DNA of 64,000 bases from Diospyros lotus (GCF_014633365.1 NC_068352.1:17579310-17643309); one strand, 5' to 3'; positions 22,544-33,770 are shown, counted from the stretch's first letter. Notes: generated by a model from the sequence alone, not told the origin. Numbers and translations: made by a program.

Positions 22544-23032
22544 TGTTGGGAAAATAGGACATAAACTTGAACAATCGTGGAAGCTTCTCAGAATCACCTT
22601 TTCCCACCACCTAATAGAACGCAAGCAGAAAATATAGGAGGCAAAAATTTAATGTGAAACACCCTCCAATATTGAGGGAAAAACAACGGAACAAGCTCCG
22701 AGCAATATTCCACTATAATAAGAATAATTACAAAATATCCTCACACACTCTACTCTCTTTCAAGTGATACAACAATATAGTGGCACTCACAAAACACCCT
22801 CACTTTGAAGCCTTTGTTTCCTTGCCTCTCTTCTCTAACTTGAACTTGAATGCTCAAGTTTTGGATCTCACATTTGGAATGGATCATAAAACTTTATGAG
22901 AGGGGGGGTATTTATACTTGAGGCTTAACCCCCCCCCCCAAGACAAATGTTAGCACAAAATTAGGTAGCCTCACATTAGCCCAACACTAGGCACAATGTT
23001 AGGTAGCCTAACAAATTAGGTTGGAACCAACA
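22544..23032 (-). repeat. Copia-2 5' LTR, full length
   Basis: 489 bp on the minus strand from TGTTGGTTCCAACC at 23032 to CCTATTTTCCCAACA at 22544. It has a TATA-like tataaatacc near 22,905-22,920. It is the reference full-length LTR of this family in the window. Confidence 0.88.
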
Positions 23033-24032
23033 ATTAGTAAAAGCAAAGGTCCAAAAGGTAAAGATAAAGGTCGAAGCAAGTTAAGGCCTAATTACAAAAA
23101 TGTCGAGTGTCACTATTGTGGCAAACTGTGACACATTAAAAAGAAGTGTTTCCAGTTCAAGAAAGATATGAAAAAGGGCAACGAAGAAAAGAAAGATCGT
23201 GACCACAGCGATATAGTTGTCGCTGCTAACCTTGTCATAGTTTGTGATAAGGAGGTCATTAATTTTGCCTGTCAAGAGACAAGCTGGGTCATTGATAGTG
23301 GAGTTGCCTTACATGTTACATTAAAGAAGGAACTCTTTTCATCTTATACGCTCGGTAATTTTGGGGTGGTAAAGATGGGTAATGAGAATTATTCAAAGGT
23401 TGTTGGCATGGGAGATATCCACTTGGAGACCAATAAAGGAGCACGGCTGATTCTCAAGGATGTTAGGCATGTGCTTGATATTCGCTTTAATCTAATCTCA
23501 GTGAGAAGGCTTGACGATGAGGGCTATTGCAACACCTTTGGTAATGGACAGTGGAAACTTACAAAAGGTTCTTTGGTTGTGGCTCTACGAGAGAAAAGTC
23601 CTAGCTTGTATGTGACACAAGCTAACATTGCTGGTGACTCTGTTAAATGCTGTGGAAGATGAGAAGACAGTCGAGATGTGGCATAAGAAACTTAGCCACA
23701 TAAGTGAGAAAGGGTTAAACTGTTTGGCCAAGAAGGATATGCTCTCGGGCGTAAAGAGAGCAAATTTGAAGAAATGTGTGCATTGCATGGTCGGGAAGCA
23801 AAACAGAGTTGCTTTCAAGAGTCACTCTCCTTCAAGACAATCGGATTTGCTAGAGTTGGTGTATTCCGATGTTTGTGGTCCCTTGAAGGTAAAATCCTTT
23901 AGTGGCGGATTTTATTTTGTGACGTTTATTGATGATCATTCAAAGAAGCTTTGGGCTTATATTTTGAAAACCAAAGATCAAGTGCTTGATGTTTTCAAGC
24001 AATTTCATGTTTCTATTGAAAAAAAAAACTAG
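23033..24032 (+). pseudogene. Copia-2 zinc knuckle, protease and integrase N-terminal part
   Basis: Plus-strand pol-containing copia fragment. Basic gag tail (SKSKGPKGKDKGRSK), then knuckle CHYCGKL-stop-HIKKKC near 23,105 with a TGA at the conserved Gly. Protease motif IDSGVALHVT at about 23,293. GAG-pre-integrase and HHCC zinc-binding (WHKKLSHIS ... CVHCMVGKQ) in the next frame from 23,628. First catalytic Asp in YSDVCGP near 23,870. A run of nine As near 24,018 shifts the frame. The fragment begins exactly at the first base after an LTR in the opposite orientation, with no leader or gag start. Confidence 0.85.
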
Positions 24033-25262
24033 TAAGAAGTTGAAGTGTATTCGTACTGACAATGGAGGCGAATACAATGGTCCTTTAGATGAGTACTGCA
24101 GAAAGATGGGCATTAGACATCAAAAGACATCTCCAAAGACTCCATAGTTGAACGGTCTGGCTGAAAGGATGAACCGTACCCTAATAAAGAGAGTCAAATG
24201 TTTGCTTTCAGAAGCAAAATTGTCAAAATCTTTTTTGGGGGAGGCTTTGCTTACAACAGTACATGTTATCAACCTATTTTCAGCAGTTGCTCTAAATGGT
24301 AATGTCCCGAACAAAGTTTGGTATGGTAGAGAAGTCTCTTATGATCATCTACGAGTTTTCGGATGTAAGGCGTTTGTTCACATTCCAAAGGATGAGAGGT
24401 CAAAGCTTGATGCTAAGACATGACAGTGCATCTCTATCGGTTATGGTCTTGATGAATTTGGCTACAAATTGTATGACCCGATTGAGAAGAAACTCGTTCG
24501 AAGTCGCGATGTAGTATTCATGGAAGATCAAACCATTGATGATATTGAAAAGGCTGAGAAGAAAGTGTCTAGTGGCAATGAAGGCTTGGTTGATCTAAAT
24601 CCAGTTCCTGTGGTGAACTTGCCCAATCCAGTTGACAATGGTACTCAAGGTGATAATCAGACTGATGGCCAGCCAGGGGCAGATGATGCAAGAAATGATG
24701 ATGAGGTTGTTGAGCAAGGGGAGCAACCCCCTCCACCACCGCTTAGAAGATCAAAGAGAGAGCGGCGACCTTCTTCTAGGTACTCTAGTTTAGAGTATAT
24801 CCTTCTTACGGATGAGGGGGAGCTAGAAAGCTTTGATGAAGTTCAAACTCATAAGCATAAAACCCAGTGAATGAGAGTCATGCAGGACGAGATGGATTCC
24901 CTGCAGAAAAATAATACTTATGAGCTTATGGAACTTTCGAAAGGCAAGAAACCTTAAAGAACAAATTGGTGTTCAAGCTTAAGAGAGATTGTAACAAGCT
25001 AGAAGCTCACTTAGTCGTGAAAGGTTTTGGACAAAAGCGAGGGATTGATTTTGATGAGATTTTTCTCTCCGGTTGTCAAAATCAGCTCTAGAGCAATAGT
25101 GGGTTTAACAGTTAGCTTGGATCTAAAGCTTGAGAAATTTGACATGATGACAAAGGTTGTAACTCGGGAGAAGCTGCAACTAAGTGCCAGGTTGGCCGGC
25201 ATGGACTCTGCTTAATTGTTTCCGTTGTTATTCTCCTTACTCATAGGCCGAAGGGGGAGAAT
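24033..25262 (+). pseudogene. Copia-2 integrase C-terminal part, RT fragment and 3' end
   Basis: The integrase core continues with IRTDNGGEYNG (second Asp) near 24,050 and NGLAERMNRT (catalytic Glu) near 24,155, with a TAG stop just before it. 24,469-24,870 is the variable acidic linker ending in PPLRRSKRERRPSSRY. The RT start follows (DEMDSLQKNNTYELMEL), then large internal deletions: the frame at 25027-25215 joins an RT fragment to TREKLQLSARLAGMDSA, the polyprotein end. 3' untranslated sequence and polypurine tract aagggggagaat lead into the LTR at 25263. The RT palm and most of RNase H are missing. Confidence 0.82.
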
Positions 25263-25758
25263 TATTGGTTCCAACCTAATTTATTAGACTACCTAACATT
25301 GTGCCAAATGTTAGGCTAATGTGAGGCTACCTAACTGTGCCTAATTTTGTACCTAAAACTTGCCTTGAGGGGGGCTCAGCCTCAAGTATAAATACCCCCC
25401 TCTCAGATGATTTTATGATCCATTCCAAATGTGAGATCCAAAGCTTGAGCATTCAAGTTCAAGTTAGAGAAGAGAGGCAAGGAAGCAAAGGCTTCAAAGT
25501 AAGGGTGATTTGTGAGTGTCACTATATTATTGTATCACTTGAAAGAGAGTAGAGTGTGTGAGGATTTTTTGTAATTATCCTCATTACAGTGGAATATTGC
25601 TCGGAACTTGCCCCGTGATTATTCCCTCAATATTGGAGGGTTTTCCACATTAAATTTCTGCCTCTAGTATTTTCTGCTTAAGTTCTATTAGGTGGTGGGA
25701 AAAGGTGATTCTGAAAAGCTTCCGCGATTATTTAAATGTCTGTCCTATTTTCCCAAAA
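25263..25758 (+). repeat. Copia-2 LTR, full length, shared by two pieces
   Basis: 496 bp from TATTGGTTCCAACC (TG changed to TA) to CCTATTTTCCCAAAA. Left of it is the 3' end of a pol-bearing fragment with polypurine tract; right of it is a primer-binding site and leader. It serves as 3' LTR for one copy and 5' LTR for the next. Confidence 0.82.
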
Positions 25759-25760
25759 AG

Positions 25761-25772
25761 TGGTATTAGAGC
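25761..25772 (+). other. Primer-binding site (initiator Met-tRNA)
   Basis: TGGTATTAGAGC, one change from TGGTATCAGAGC, two bases after the LTR. Confidence 0.8.
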
Positions 25773-26700
25773 TATTGGTTACGAAAGTACAAGTCTTTTT
25801 AGGAAATTCCTAGTATACTCTATGATCGCAACATTGTTCGATCTTCCACATCAGAAAAGAATTGTCTTGGCTAAAAGTATCATTCTTGCATGTCTGGTTA
25901 TTGGATTTAAGTGTGGTGTAGTCGAATTGCATGTCTAGAAAAGTTCTGGCTAAGGAAAAACTTGATACTTAAGTGTGTTCGTTTGTGACCCACCTCTCTT
26001 TCATGGGAACTTACCTAGTGTACTATTCACGTACATACACTATTTCAATATATGGTTACTATTCATAATGAATAGTGAAATCCTGATGAAAGCTAGTACA
26101 AGCAGAATGATTAGTCTGAATGGAACCAATTATCACGTATGGAGGGGAAAAATGAAAGATCTCCTTTATGTGAAATGTTGGCATCTACCGGTATTTGCTA
26201 CACAAAAGCCTGAATCGAAAACCGATGAAGAGTGGGAATTCGAACATGCCCAAGTATGTGATTTTATTCGGCAATGGAGAGATGACAACGTGTTCGATCA
26301 TATTTGTGATGAGACGCATGCAAAAATCGTTGTGAGAGAAACTTGAATCTCTATATGCTCAAAACACCGACAACAACAAGCTCTTCTTGATTAAGAAGAT
26401 GATGAATTTACACTATAAGGAAGATAATACTATCTCCGATCACTTGAGTGATTTTCAAGGAATTTTGCAGCAGTTGTCTTCTATGAGTGTAAAGTTTGAT
26501 GATGAGATTCAAGTTTTATGGTTGCTCAGTACTTTACCAGACTCTTGGGAGACATTCAAAATGTCTCTTTGTAACTCCGCTTCTAATGGTGCAGTGATGA
26601 TGTAACTTGTTAAGGGTGCTGTTTTGAACGAATAGATGAGAAGATTTCAAGCTTCGTCTTCGCAATCCGAAATTTTCATCACCGAAGATAGGGGGAGAAT
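25773..26700 (+). pseudogene. Copia-2 leader and gag, pol-less derivative (second copy)
   Basis: Leader 25773-26085, gag ATG at 26086 (MKASTSRMISLNGTNYHVWR). Frame one stops at 26344-26346; gag continues one base out of frame and is open from 26387 to 26605 (LLSTLPDSWETFKMSL). The tail frame at 26636 (SSQSEIFITEDRGR) runs directly into agggggagaat and an LTR. The normal gag tail, as at 23,033, would read RGR followed by SKSKGPKGK. The jump from gag to polypurine tract therefore lies at a shared AGGGGGAGAA. Same frameshift and same deletion as 17571-18246. Confidence 0.85.
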
Positions 26701-26919
26701 TGTTGGGTTCCAGCCTAATTTGTTAGGCTACCTAACATTGTGCCTAATGTTAGGCTACCAAATTATGCCTAATTTTGGGCCTAATTTATGCTTTTTGAGG
26801 GTTTTCCACATTAAATTTATGTTTCTTGTATTTTTTGCTTGTGTTCTATTAGGTGGTGGGAAAAGGTGACTCTGAAAAGCTTCCGCGATTGTTCAAATCT
26901 CTGTCCTATTTTCCCAAAA
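26701..26919 (+). repeat. Copia-2 LTR, internally deleted (second copy)
   Basis: 219 bp from TGTTGGGTTCCAGCC to TTTTCCCAAAA. Missing the same central part as 17354-17570, of which it is the inverted copy. Confidence 0.8.
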
Positions 26920-27209
26920 GGACCTTGATAATTACAAAATATCCTCACACACTCTACTCTCTTTCAAGTGATACAACAATATAGTGACACTCACAAAACA
27001 CCCTCACTTTGAAGCCTTTGTTTCCTTGCCTCTCTTCTTGGATCTCACATTTGGAATGGATGATCAAAACCTTATGAGAGGGGAGTATTTATACTTGAGC
27101 CTAACCACCCCCCAATAGCATAAGTTAGGCCCAAAAATTAGGCACAATTTGGTAAGCTAATATTAGGCACAATGTTAGGTAGCCTAACAAATTAGGCTGG
27201 AACCCAACA
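26920..27209 (-). repeat. Copia-2 LTR, truncated (second copy)
   Basis: Minus-orientation LTR part, from TGTTGGGTTCCAGCC at 27209 to ggaccttgataatt at 26920. It is joined tail to tail with 26701-26919, in the mirror image of 17066-17570. Confidence 0.8.
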
Positions 27210-27604
27210 ATTCTTCCCCTCTAGCCTAAGAGCAAGGAGAATAATGACGAAAACAATTAAGCGGAGCCCATGCTGGCGAATACAGTGGTTCTTTTGATGA
27301 GTACTGCAAAAAGATGGGCATTAGATTTGATTTTCTTGTCCTTTATCTTTACCTTTGTCTTTTCCTCATGTCTCAACTTAAAAATCTCTTGTGCAAAAAC
27401 ATTAACCACATCAATAGAAAATGCAGACTGAATATCATTAGGGTACCTTCTGTCCTCAAATATCTTAAATGTTACAATCTCCCCATCGAACTCCATAGTA
27501 AGGGTACCATCATGAACATCAATCTTTGTCCTTGTTTTTAGAAAAGGCCTTCCTAGCAAAATTGGAGCAGGATTTGGAGAAGCACTGTCCTCCATATTCA
27601 GAAT
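27210..27604 (-). pseudogene. Athila/copia chimera (second, inverted copy)
   Basis: From right to left: Athila post-protease fragment (minus-strand frame 27257-27595; NPAPILLGRPFLKT, TLTMEFDGEIVTF), then copia integrase piece in sense orientation on the plus strand (27,274-27,325, GEYSGSFDEYCKKMGI), then the copia 3' end and polypurine tract next to the LTR. This is the mirror image of 16,674-17,065. The Athila part stops at 27,597-27,604, where a plus-strand copia LTR starts. Confidence 0.78.
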
Positions 27605-28103
27605 TGTTGGTTCCAGCCTAATTTGTTAGGCTACCTAACATTGTGCCTAACGTTAAGCTAATGTGAGGCTACCTAATTATGCCTAATTTTGTGCCTAACA
27701 TTTGCCTTGGGGGGGGGGGGGGGTAAACCTCAAGTATAAATACCCCCCCTCTCATAAGGTTTATGATTCATTCTAAATGTGAGATCCAAAGCTTGAGCAT
27801 TCAAGTTCAAGTTAAAAAAGAGAGGCAAGGAAGCAAAGGCTTCAAAGTGAGGGTGTTTTATGAGTGTCACTATATTGTTGTATCACTTGAAAGAGAATAG
27901 AGTGTGAGGATATTTTGTAATTATTCTTATTATAGTGGAATATTGCTCAAAGTTTACCCTGTGATTTTTCCCTCAATATTGGAGGGTCTTCCACGTTAAA
28001 TTTCTGTCTCTTGTATTTTCTACTTCGTTCTATTAGGTGGTGGGAAAAGGTGATTCTGAGAAGCTTTTGCGATTGTTCAAATCTCTGTCCTATTTTCCCA
28101 ATA
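27605..28103 (+). repeat. Copia-2 LTR, full length
   Basis: 499 bp from TGTTGGTTCCAGCC to CCTATTTTCCCAATA, with a run of 16 Gs near 27,707-27,722. A primer-binding site TGGTATCAGAGC follows at 28106-28117. Confidence 0.85.
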
Positions 28104-28161
28104 AATGGTATCAGAGCTATTAGGCATTTTTCTTATATGTACGGTTATTGGATTTAAGTGT
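28104..28161 (+). other. Copia-2 primer-binding site and leader, first part
   Basis: TGGTATCAGAGC at 28106-28117, then leader sequence interrupted at 28161 by a solo gypsy LTR. The leader resumes at 30053 after the duplicated target AGTGT. Confidence 0.8.
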
Positions 28162-30052
28162 TGTAATACCCTAAAACTTGTAAGTTATTTCTATTTAATA
28201 AATGAAACGATTTCCCGATTTTCTTTAGGTTCTCAAAGACTCGGGAATTTGTGAGATTCAAGGATCTTTAGGGGACTTAAGGGCAATGGACTTCAAAGTT
28301 TATTTAAACCTAACAATGGATTCCAAAAAAATATCAAAAGTGGCTATGGATTTCAAACCCGAATTAAATTCAATTAATGTACACATGTCACCATATGGAT
28401 GGAGACACATGGGTAGAAATGATTACATGGACACGTGGCGTAATTTGGATGGAAAATCAAAAGTAATAATTAAACACCAATCTCGAGGGACACGTGGCAC
28501 CGTAGGATGGAAGCAATGATGAAGGCTCACATCTCGAGGGACACATGTCGTAGTAGGAAGAAAGTAATAATGAAAGCTCATATCTCGAGGACACGTGGCG
28601 CCGTAGGATGAAAGCAATCATTATGGCTCAAATCTCCATAACACGTGGCGAAAATCCATTCGTTAAAGGGTTAAAAATGTCATGATAAGGCTCATATCTC
28701 AAGAGCCACTTGTCACCATGGGAAGAAAGCAATAATTAGGGTGTAAATCTCAAGTGCCAAGTGTCACCATCTTAGAAAGCCAAGTGTCACAATCCTATGG
28801 ATTTAAGGGCACTATATAAGAATGCCTTGGGTTGGGTTTTTGGCCACCAAATTAAGGAGGTAAGTTGCTTATAAAGGAGGGGAAACTCTGCTGCAAAGAA
28901 GGGAAGGAAACCCTGCCCGAGTAGGAGCCGAAAGCAAGCCGTTGGAAGGCACGAGCCCCTTGAAATCCGTGCAAAACAGTAACCAAAACTGCAAGGTAAG
29001 CTCATCTTCTTTCTGTAATCACGTAGAGGGTTGAAAGAGGAGTCTGTAGGTTCAAACGGCACTAGAATCGGAGTTAAAATGAGAGAGCTATGCCCGTTTT
29101 AATTTTCAGGGTCGGAAGTCCGTCTGGCGCGTGAGCCGCACGCGCCCAACAGAGCTGCGCGTCCAGGCGCGTGGCAGACCTTGTGGGAGCGCGTGTGGGC
29201 GCGTGATAGGTCGTCTTGGCTTGAAATTTTTCATGAAAACTCCTACTTTTAGTAGATACTTACCTATCTAAACATATTTTAGGTTTGGATACAAAAAGGT
29301 CTCGATTTTTATAGAACAGTCCACTTGGAGCGACGTTTGGCCGTGAATTTGTGCAACCAAGAAGTGGGAAGCTTCGGTGAGTGGTTTCTAAACTGTATTT
29401 CTTACATGTTGTGCATATTATTGAGCATGTTGGCGGTGATTGCAAGTGCATATCATGTTTATTTCATTTGATACGCATGTTTCTTTCCATTTGTTCATGC
29501 ATCACTACGTGTGGCTTGTGACTAGTTGTGAATATCTTGGGTGAAGGGAGTCTTCACTTGGCCGTGTTGTTAGGCTGTGTTACATGATAAGGTTGGCAGG
29601 GGTGATTGCAACACCCTGGCGTCACATCCACCTGGAGCATGCATCTTTGCATTTTGCATTTGCACGCATGAAGTTATTTTTAACCCTCACTTAGATTTAA
29701 CGATCTAACCCGGGTGTTCATACCCCTGGAATATTCAAATGTTCCAGATCTGTCAGGCTCGGGCTCAAAGGGAGAAGGCCTGGAGGCGGTGCGAGTGTAG
29801 TTATCTTGTTTAGGCATCTCTTATGATGTTGTAGTATGTTACAAGATTTGTACTTAACTTTGACAATATTTTGTCTCGTGGAGAATGAAGTCTATTTTCC
29901 TTGCTATCTTGATAAATTGTGTGTGTGAATGTTTATTTTATGGAAGTCCCAACATTTCAAGTTACGATCCTTACTGTAGTATATGGGATTTCCTTAACGC
30001 CCGTGTAAATATTATAGTACCTTATATACTATCTTGGGGTTGGGGCGTTACA
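28162..30052 (+). mobile_element. Solo Ty3/gypsy LTR with perfect target duplication
   Basis: 1891 bp from TGTAATACCCTAAAACTTG to GGGGCGTTACA. Perfect 5-bp target duplication AGTGT at 28157-28161 and 30053-30057. Like the LTRs at 9339 and 511 it carries atcggagttaaaa, then atgcc, and cccctggaatattc. No internal domains, so a recombination-derived solo LTR. It lies in the leader of a copia element. Confidence 0.92.
28431..28650 (+). repeat. Tandem repeats with G-box/ABRE-like cores
   Basis: About 50-bp units, each with acacgtggc or a variant, start at 28,431, 28,490, 28,541 (acacatgtc), 28,591 and 28,641. Spacer motifs ctcgaggg, gtaggatg and aagcaat recur. ACGTGGC is the core of abscisic-acid response elements in plants; function here is not shown. 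Confidence 0.75.
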
Positions 30053-30384
30053 AGTGTGATGTAGTCAAAGTGTATGTCTAGGAAAGTTCTGGCTAAGGAA
30101 AGACTTGGTACTTAAGTGTATCCATTTATGACCCACCTCTCTTTCCTGTGAACTTACCTGGTGTACTATTCACGTACATACACTATTCCAGTATACGGTA
30201 CTATTCATAGTGAATAGTAAAAGCCTGATGGACGCTAGTTTAAGCAAAATGATTAGTCTGAATAGAACCAACTATCACGTATGGAGAGAAAAAATGAAAG
30301 TTCTCATTTATGTGAAAAGTTAGCATCTACCAGTATTTGCTACACAAAAGCCCGAATCAAAAACCGATGAAGAGTGGGAATTCA
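30053..30384 (+). pseudogene. Copia-2 leader and gag start (third copy), truncated
   Basis: Leader continues after the solo LTR. Gag ATG at 30228 (MDASLSKMISLNRTNYHVWR), a stop after KVLIYVKS, then HLPVFATQKPESKTDEEWEF. It ends at 30,384 where an Athila LTR in minus orientation begins, about nine bases short of that LTR's own end. Confidence 0.78.
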
Positions 30385-31121
30385 AATGCACCAAATAATA
30401 AAATTATTCTACTTACAATTAATAGTAATGGCAAGTAAAGGTAGATCCATAGAGACTAGTAAATCAAATCTAATATCACAATTAAAAATAAAAGGAAAAT
30501 GGGGGGATTTTAATGTTGTAGAATAATTCAAAAGAAATAGAATTGAGTAACAAACTTTAATTGAAGACAATATCGATTCAAGGAAAAATTACTTACGGCT
30601 GCAAATTGATCACTGATCTCTAATAGATATATTTTTCTATAATCAAATATTTAACCAAAGATTGTCAACAAGCCAAACAAGCTTTATCTTCTACAATTTA
30701 ATTAATCTCGGCCCAGCACCCAAATTAATCTTTATCAATAAACCAATTGGTATTAAGCAATCCTCATGAATTTATTGATAGCATTACAAACTAAGAAGGA
30801 GTTAAAGATGAATAGTAATCGACAAGCGTCAAATTATTTAATTCATTCTATGTTTCTCTGAAGTAGGTAACAAAAACTGGGATCATAATTGTTTTGCTTA
30901 ATTGCTACTTCAACTGAACATTATAACAATTACGGATTATGGATTCAGTTTAGCTATAGACTACATAATTCAATCAATTAATAGGCCTTTTGAATTAATT
31001 AAATCATGCAATCATTAACATAAAATATAAGGAAGCACAGATATTTGAATAGAAAAATAATTAAGATTAAGAACAAGATTTCACAAACTTGCAAACCGTA
31101 ATGAAATTTCCTTGAATCGAC

Positions 31122-31481
31122 TGTCATGAACCTTGGGGATGAGCTAGGGTATGAGAGGAAGATCAAGAATATTAAGAGAAGAACTTGGGCGAGAAATTAG
31201 TTGGGAGAGAGAGAACAGCAAGAGATAAGGGAGGAGATCATCGAGAGAGAGAGAAAGAGAGAGAAGTATTAGAGAGAAATAGAGTTTTCAATTCATTTTC
31301 ATCATATCCACTTCCTATAGCTAAGGCAATATATATATAGCCTCATTTAGCTACCAAACAAAGCTCTCCAACCACCTAAGCTAAAAGACAAAAGGGAAAA
31401 GACAAAAAGAGAAAAATATCCTAACAAACTATTGCAACCCTATTACAATAATACCCTTCTATTATTCATTGGGTCATGACA
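31122..31481 (-). repeat. LARD-2 3' LTR
   Basis: 360 bp; plus strand TGTCATGAACC to GGGTCATGACA. TATATATATAG near 31,331. Confidence 0.9.
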
Positions 31482-31631
31482 ATTTCCCCCTCCTTGAAAG
31501 AGTTCTTGTCCCCAAGAACTTACAACAATTTAGCCATTGCTCCTCAACCCATACCAACTCTCTCTAGCTTGGTAGTTCTTTCTTTTATCATTCCCTTTCT
31601 AGGCCGCTTCTTCTTTGTCCTTAGATACTCT

Positions 31632-32604
31632 TTAGCTGAAACAAAAAATGATAATCAGTGCAATCAAAGCTGCATCTTCCTCCAAGGAGCGGCATACCAT
31701 TTCCCGTGGGTTGGTGATAGCTACCAAATTAACATAGCTTGTACCCATAGATTGAGGATCCAATATGATGCCAAATCTAGTCAATATATCCTCATCTAGT
31801 GCCTTCATTGAATTTAGCTGCTTCTGGTCATAGGCAACAGCTGAAACTTGCAGTCCTTCAGCCTTCAATTGTTGTTGCTCCTCAACCTCAAAATTTACAG
31901 CAACATTGTGGCACATTTTAGGATTAGTTCTACACACCTTCACAACATTTGGAAGATATTTCAGCTACAAGTAGGCCATCTTCATAGCAGTTTTGCTTCT
32001 GGTTCCGCCTCTCCTTCCTTTTTGATTCATGCTCCAACTCTTCCATAAAATGATCAATGCTCCTTGCTTCCTTGTTTGCTCTTTCTTTCAGCTTCTCCTC
32101 TTGCTGCTCCATTCCAAGGAATTCCTCCTTGTTAAAGCTTTCATGATGATCATCAAAATATTCTACCGGAAAGTTGTAATGATACTTCTTAATAAGTATC
32201 ATCGCGAACTCTTGCAGCTTCTCACGTATCATAAGGCCAAATTCCTTGCTCTCTTCATCAAACCCTCTGCTGGTTCCTTTGTCCCTTCAGCTAGTCTCAT
32301 TCTCAAATTTCTTTTCCCAAATTTGATGCTTCTGGTCAACTAAAAATGCAGCATTCTTTGGCTGCCATTAATGCTCCATTCTAGCTGAAAATGAAGCATT
32401 ATTTTGCTGCAATTTAGGGCCCATCTGCTCCATGTATGCACTGCTACCAATGGCCTTATGATCAGGTCGTCCACCTAAAAATGCAGCACCCTTCTGCTGC
32501 GACTGAGACTCCAATGTCCTCGTGTGTGCACTACTCCTCTTGGCTGAAATCTCACTGGCTGGAAAATCAATAGGCCAAGAAAACGCAGCCCTTTCCATCA
32601 TAAT
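31632..32604 (-). pseudogene. LARD-2 gag-derived coding region (broken)
   Basis: Minus-strand frames: 32368-32601 (MMERAAFSWP..., Gln/Ala-rich), 31930-32232 (QEFAMILIKKYHYNFP, then a Glu/Lys-rich likely coiled coil EEKLKERANKEARSIDHFMEELEHE) and 31632-31943. They are separated by stops. The part shared with LARD-1 is the N-terminal QEFAMIL block; the gag capsid core visible in LARD-1 near 12,300-12,500 appears deleted here. No protease, RT or integrase. Function is inferred only from its place between primer-binding site and polypurine tract. Confidence 0.6.
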
Positions 32605-33754
32605 TCCTCACACTTCCCGCTTCTAACTTAGCAATTGGCAACTTGAATCCGATTGCTGTGTTGATTGACCAACTACAAATTTTACCAAATCTGTTTTTTC
32701 TTTCCACCAATTCGAACCGAGAGCCGTCGAGAGGTAACAGCCTAAGAATAATCAGAAATTAACCGTCAAGGAGCGTCGGAACCTAACCGAGAGCCACCTC
32801 CCAATCAACGCAGCAGCCAACACAGCCCTCCTAGATCTGAATTTCAGCGCCTCAAATCTGGGTCCTTTTCCTGGATCCCCAGAATTTAGCGGCAGTAAGA
32901 GGAATCGGAAGTTGGACAGTGGCCAAGATCCGTTGCTAAGGAGAAACAACCAAGATCGCCTAGGTTTGCTTGCCTCACTCACACACAATGACTTGGATCC
33001 AGCTACTAGGACAACTGTAATTTACACAAGCTGTTGGAATTGAAGGCCAAGGATGGTAACAGAATTCGCCGAGGGTCACTTACCTGCGGCGCCTCCCAAG
33101 TTCGAGCTGAGGGTGCTCGCTTGCTTGGAGATTAACACCTCCCAACACCTAATCACCTTCCAGATGTCCAGAGTCGCTGGAACACCTCTTAAATCTGTTT
33201 CACCTTCCTTGTTCGTCTTCAAGATCCGATCGAAACTGTTTGGTCTTGCTTGCCCACAACACAAAGTCGTTTGCACCGCAGCTCCGTTCGTGGACCTCGT
33301 TTAATGCCAAGAACACTACTGGCCTTGCTCGTCTCTCCGTGCTGGACCCAATTGCGATTGCTGTGGATTCAACAATCTTCTCCGACCGACTCCTCACCCA
33401 ATCACCGACCACAGCTGGAGGACCGCAACACTTTTTGAGTTCGCCTTGATCGACAAGACCTTGGAATCCAATTGCGATGGCGGTAGACTCTGATTGTACC
33501 ACCGAAATGGTTCGACTCCGTCACCTTATCAATTACGTGTTGTTTCTGGAATCGCCTCCTGCGACTTGTTCGTTTCCTCCACCTATTGCTGGCCAGCTTC
33601 AACACCTACTGTGGATTGGAGTCTGTCGCTGCTCTCATTCAGATTCGAGTTGACACTCACCAGAATAGTTGGAGTTGCACTGGAAGAAGAAACTGATGGT
33701 TGTTGTCGATATCTGTTGGACCTAAATTAGTAACGACAATCGCCGAAGAACGGT
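32605..33754 (-). other. LARD-2 untranslated leader
   Basis: About 1.15 kb between the primer-binding site and the gag-like frame. CG-rich compared with surroundings, with open frames on both strands but no recognised domain. A similar leader lies at 36291-37230 in LARD-1. Confidence 0.6.
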
Positions 33755-33767
33755 GGCTCTGATACCA
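33755..33767 (-). other. LARD-2 primer-binding site
   Basis: Minus strand TGGTATCAGAGCC, complementary to initiator Met-tRNA, three bases from the 5' LTR. Confidence 0.88.
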
Positions 33768-33770
33768 ATT

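Noticed and set aside
22364..25938. Matching 77- to 86-aa frames (22364-22624 and 25705-25938)
   Set aside because: They span LTR end, primer-binding site and leader of the copia family, so they cannot be a protein gene.
17402..26869. 77-aa frames beginning MRRFQASSSQSEIFITED
   Set aside because: Only the first part is copia gag tail; the rest reads through an LTR.
33053..33730. Overlapping frames on both strands in the LARD-2 leader
   Set aside because: Position between primer-binding site and gag, frames on both strands and lack of a domain argue for non-coding leader.
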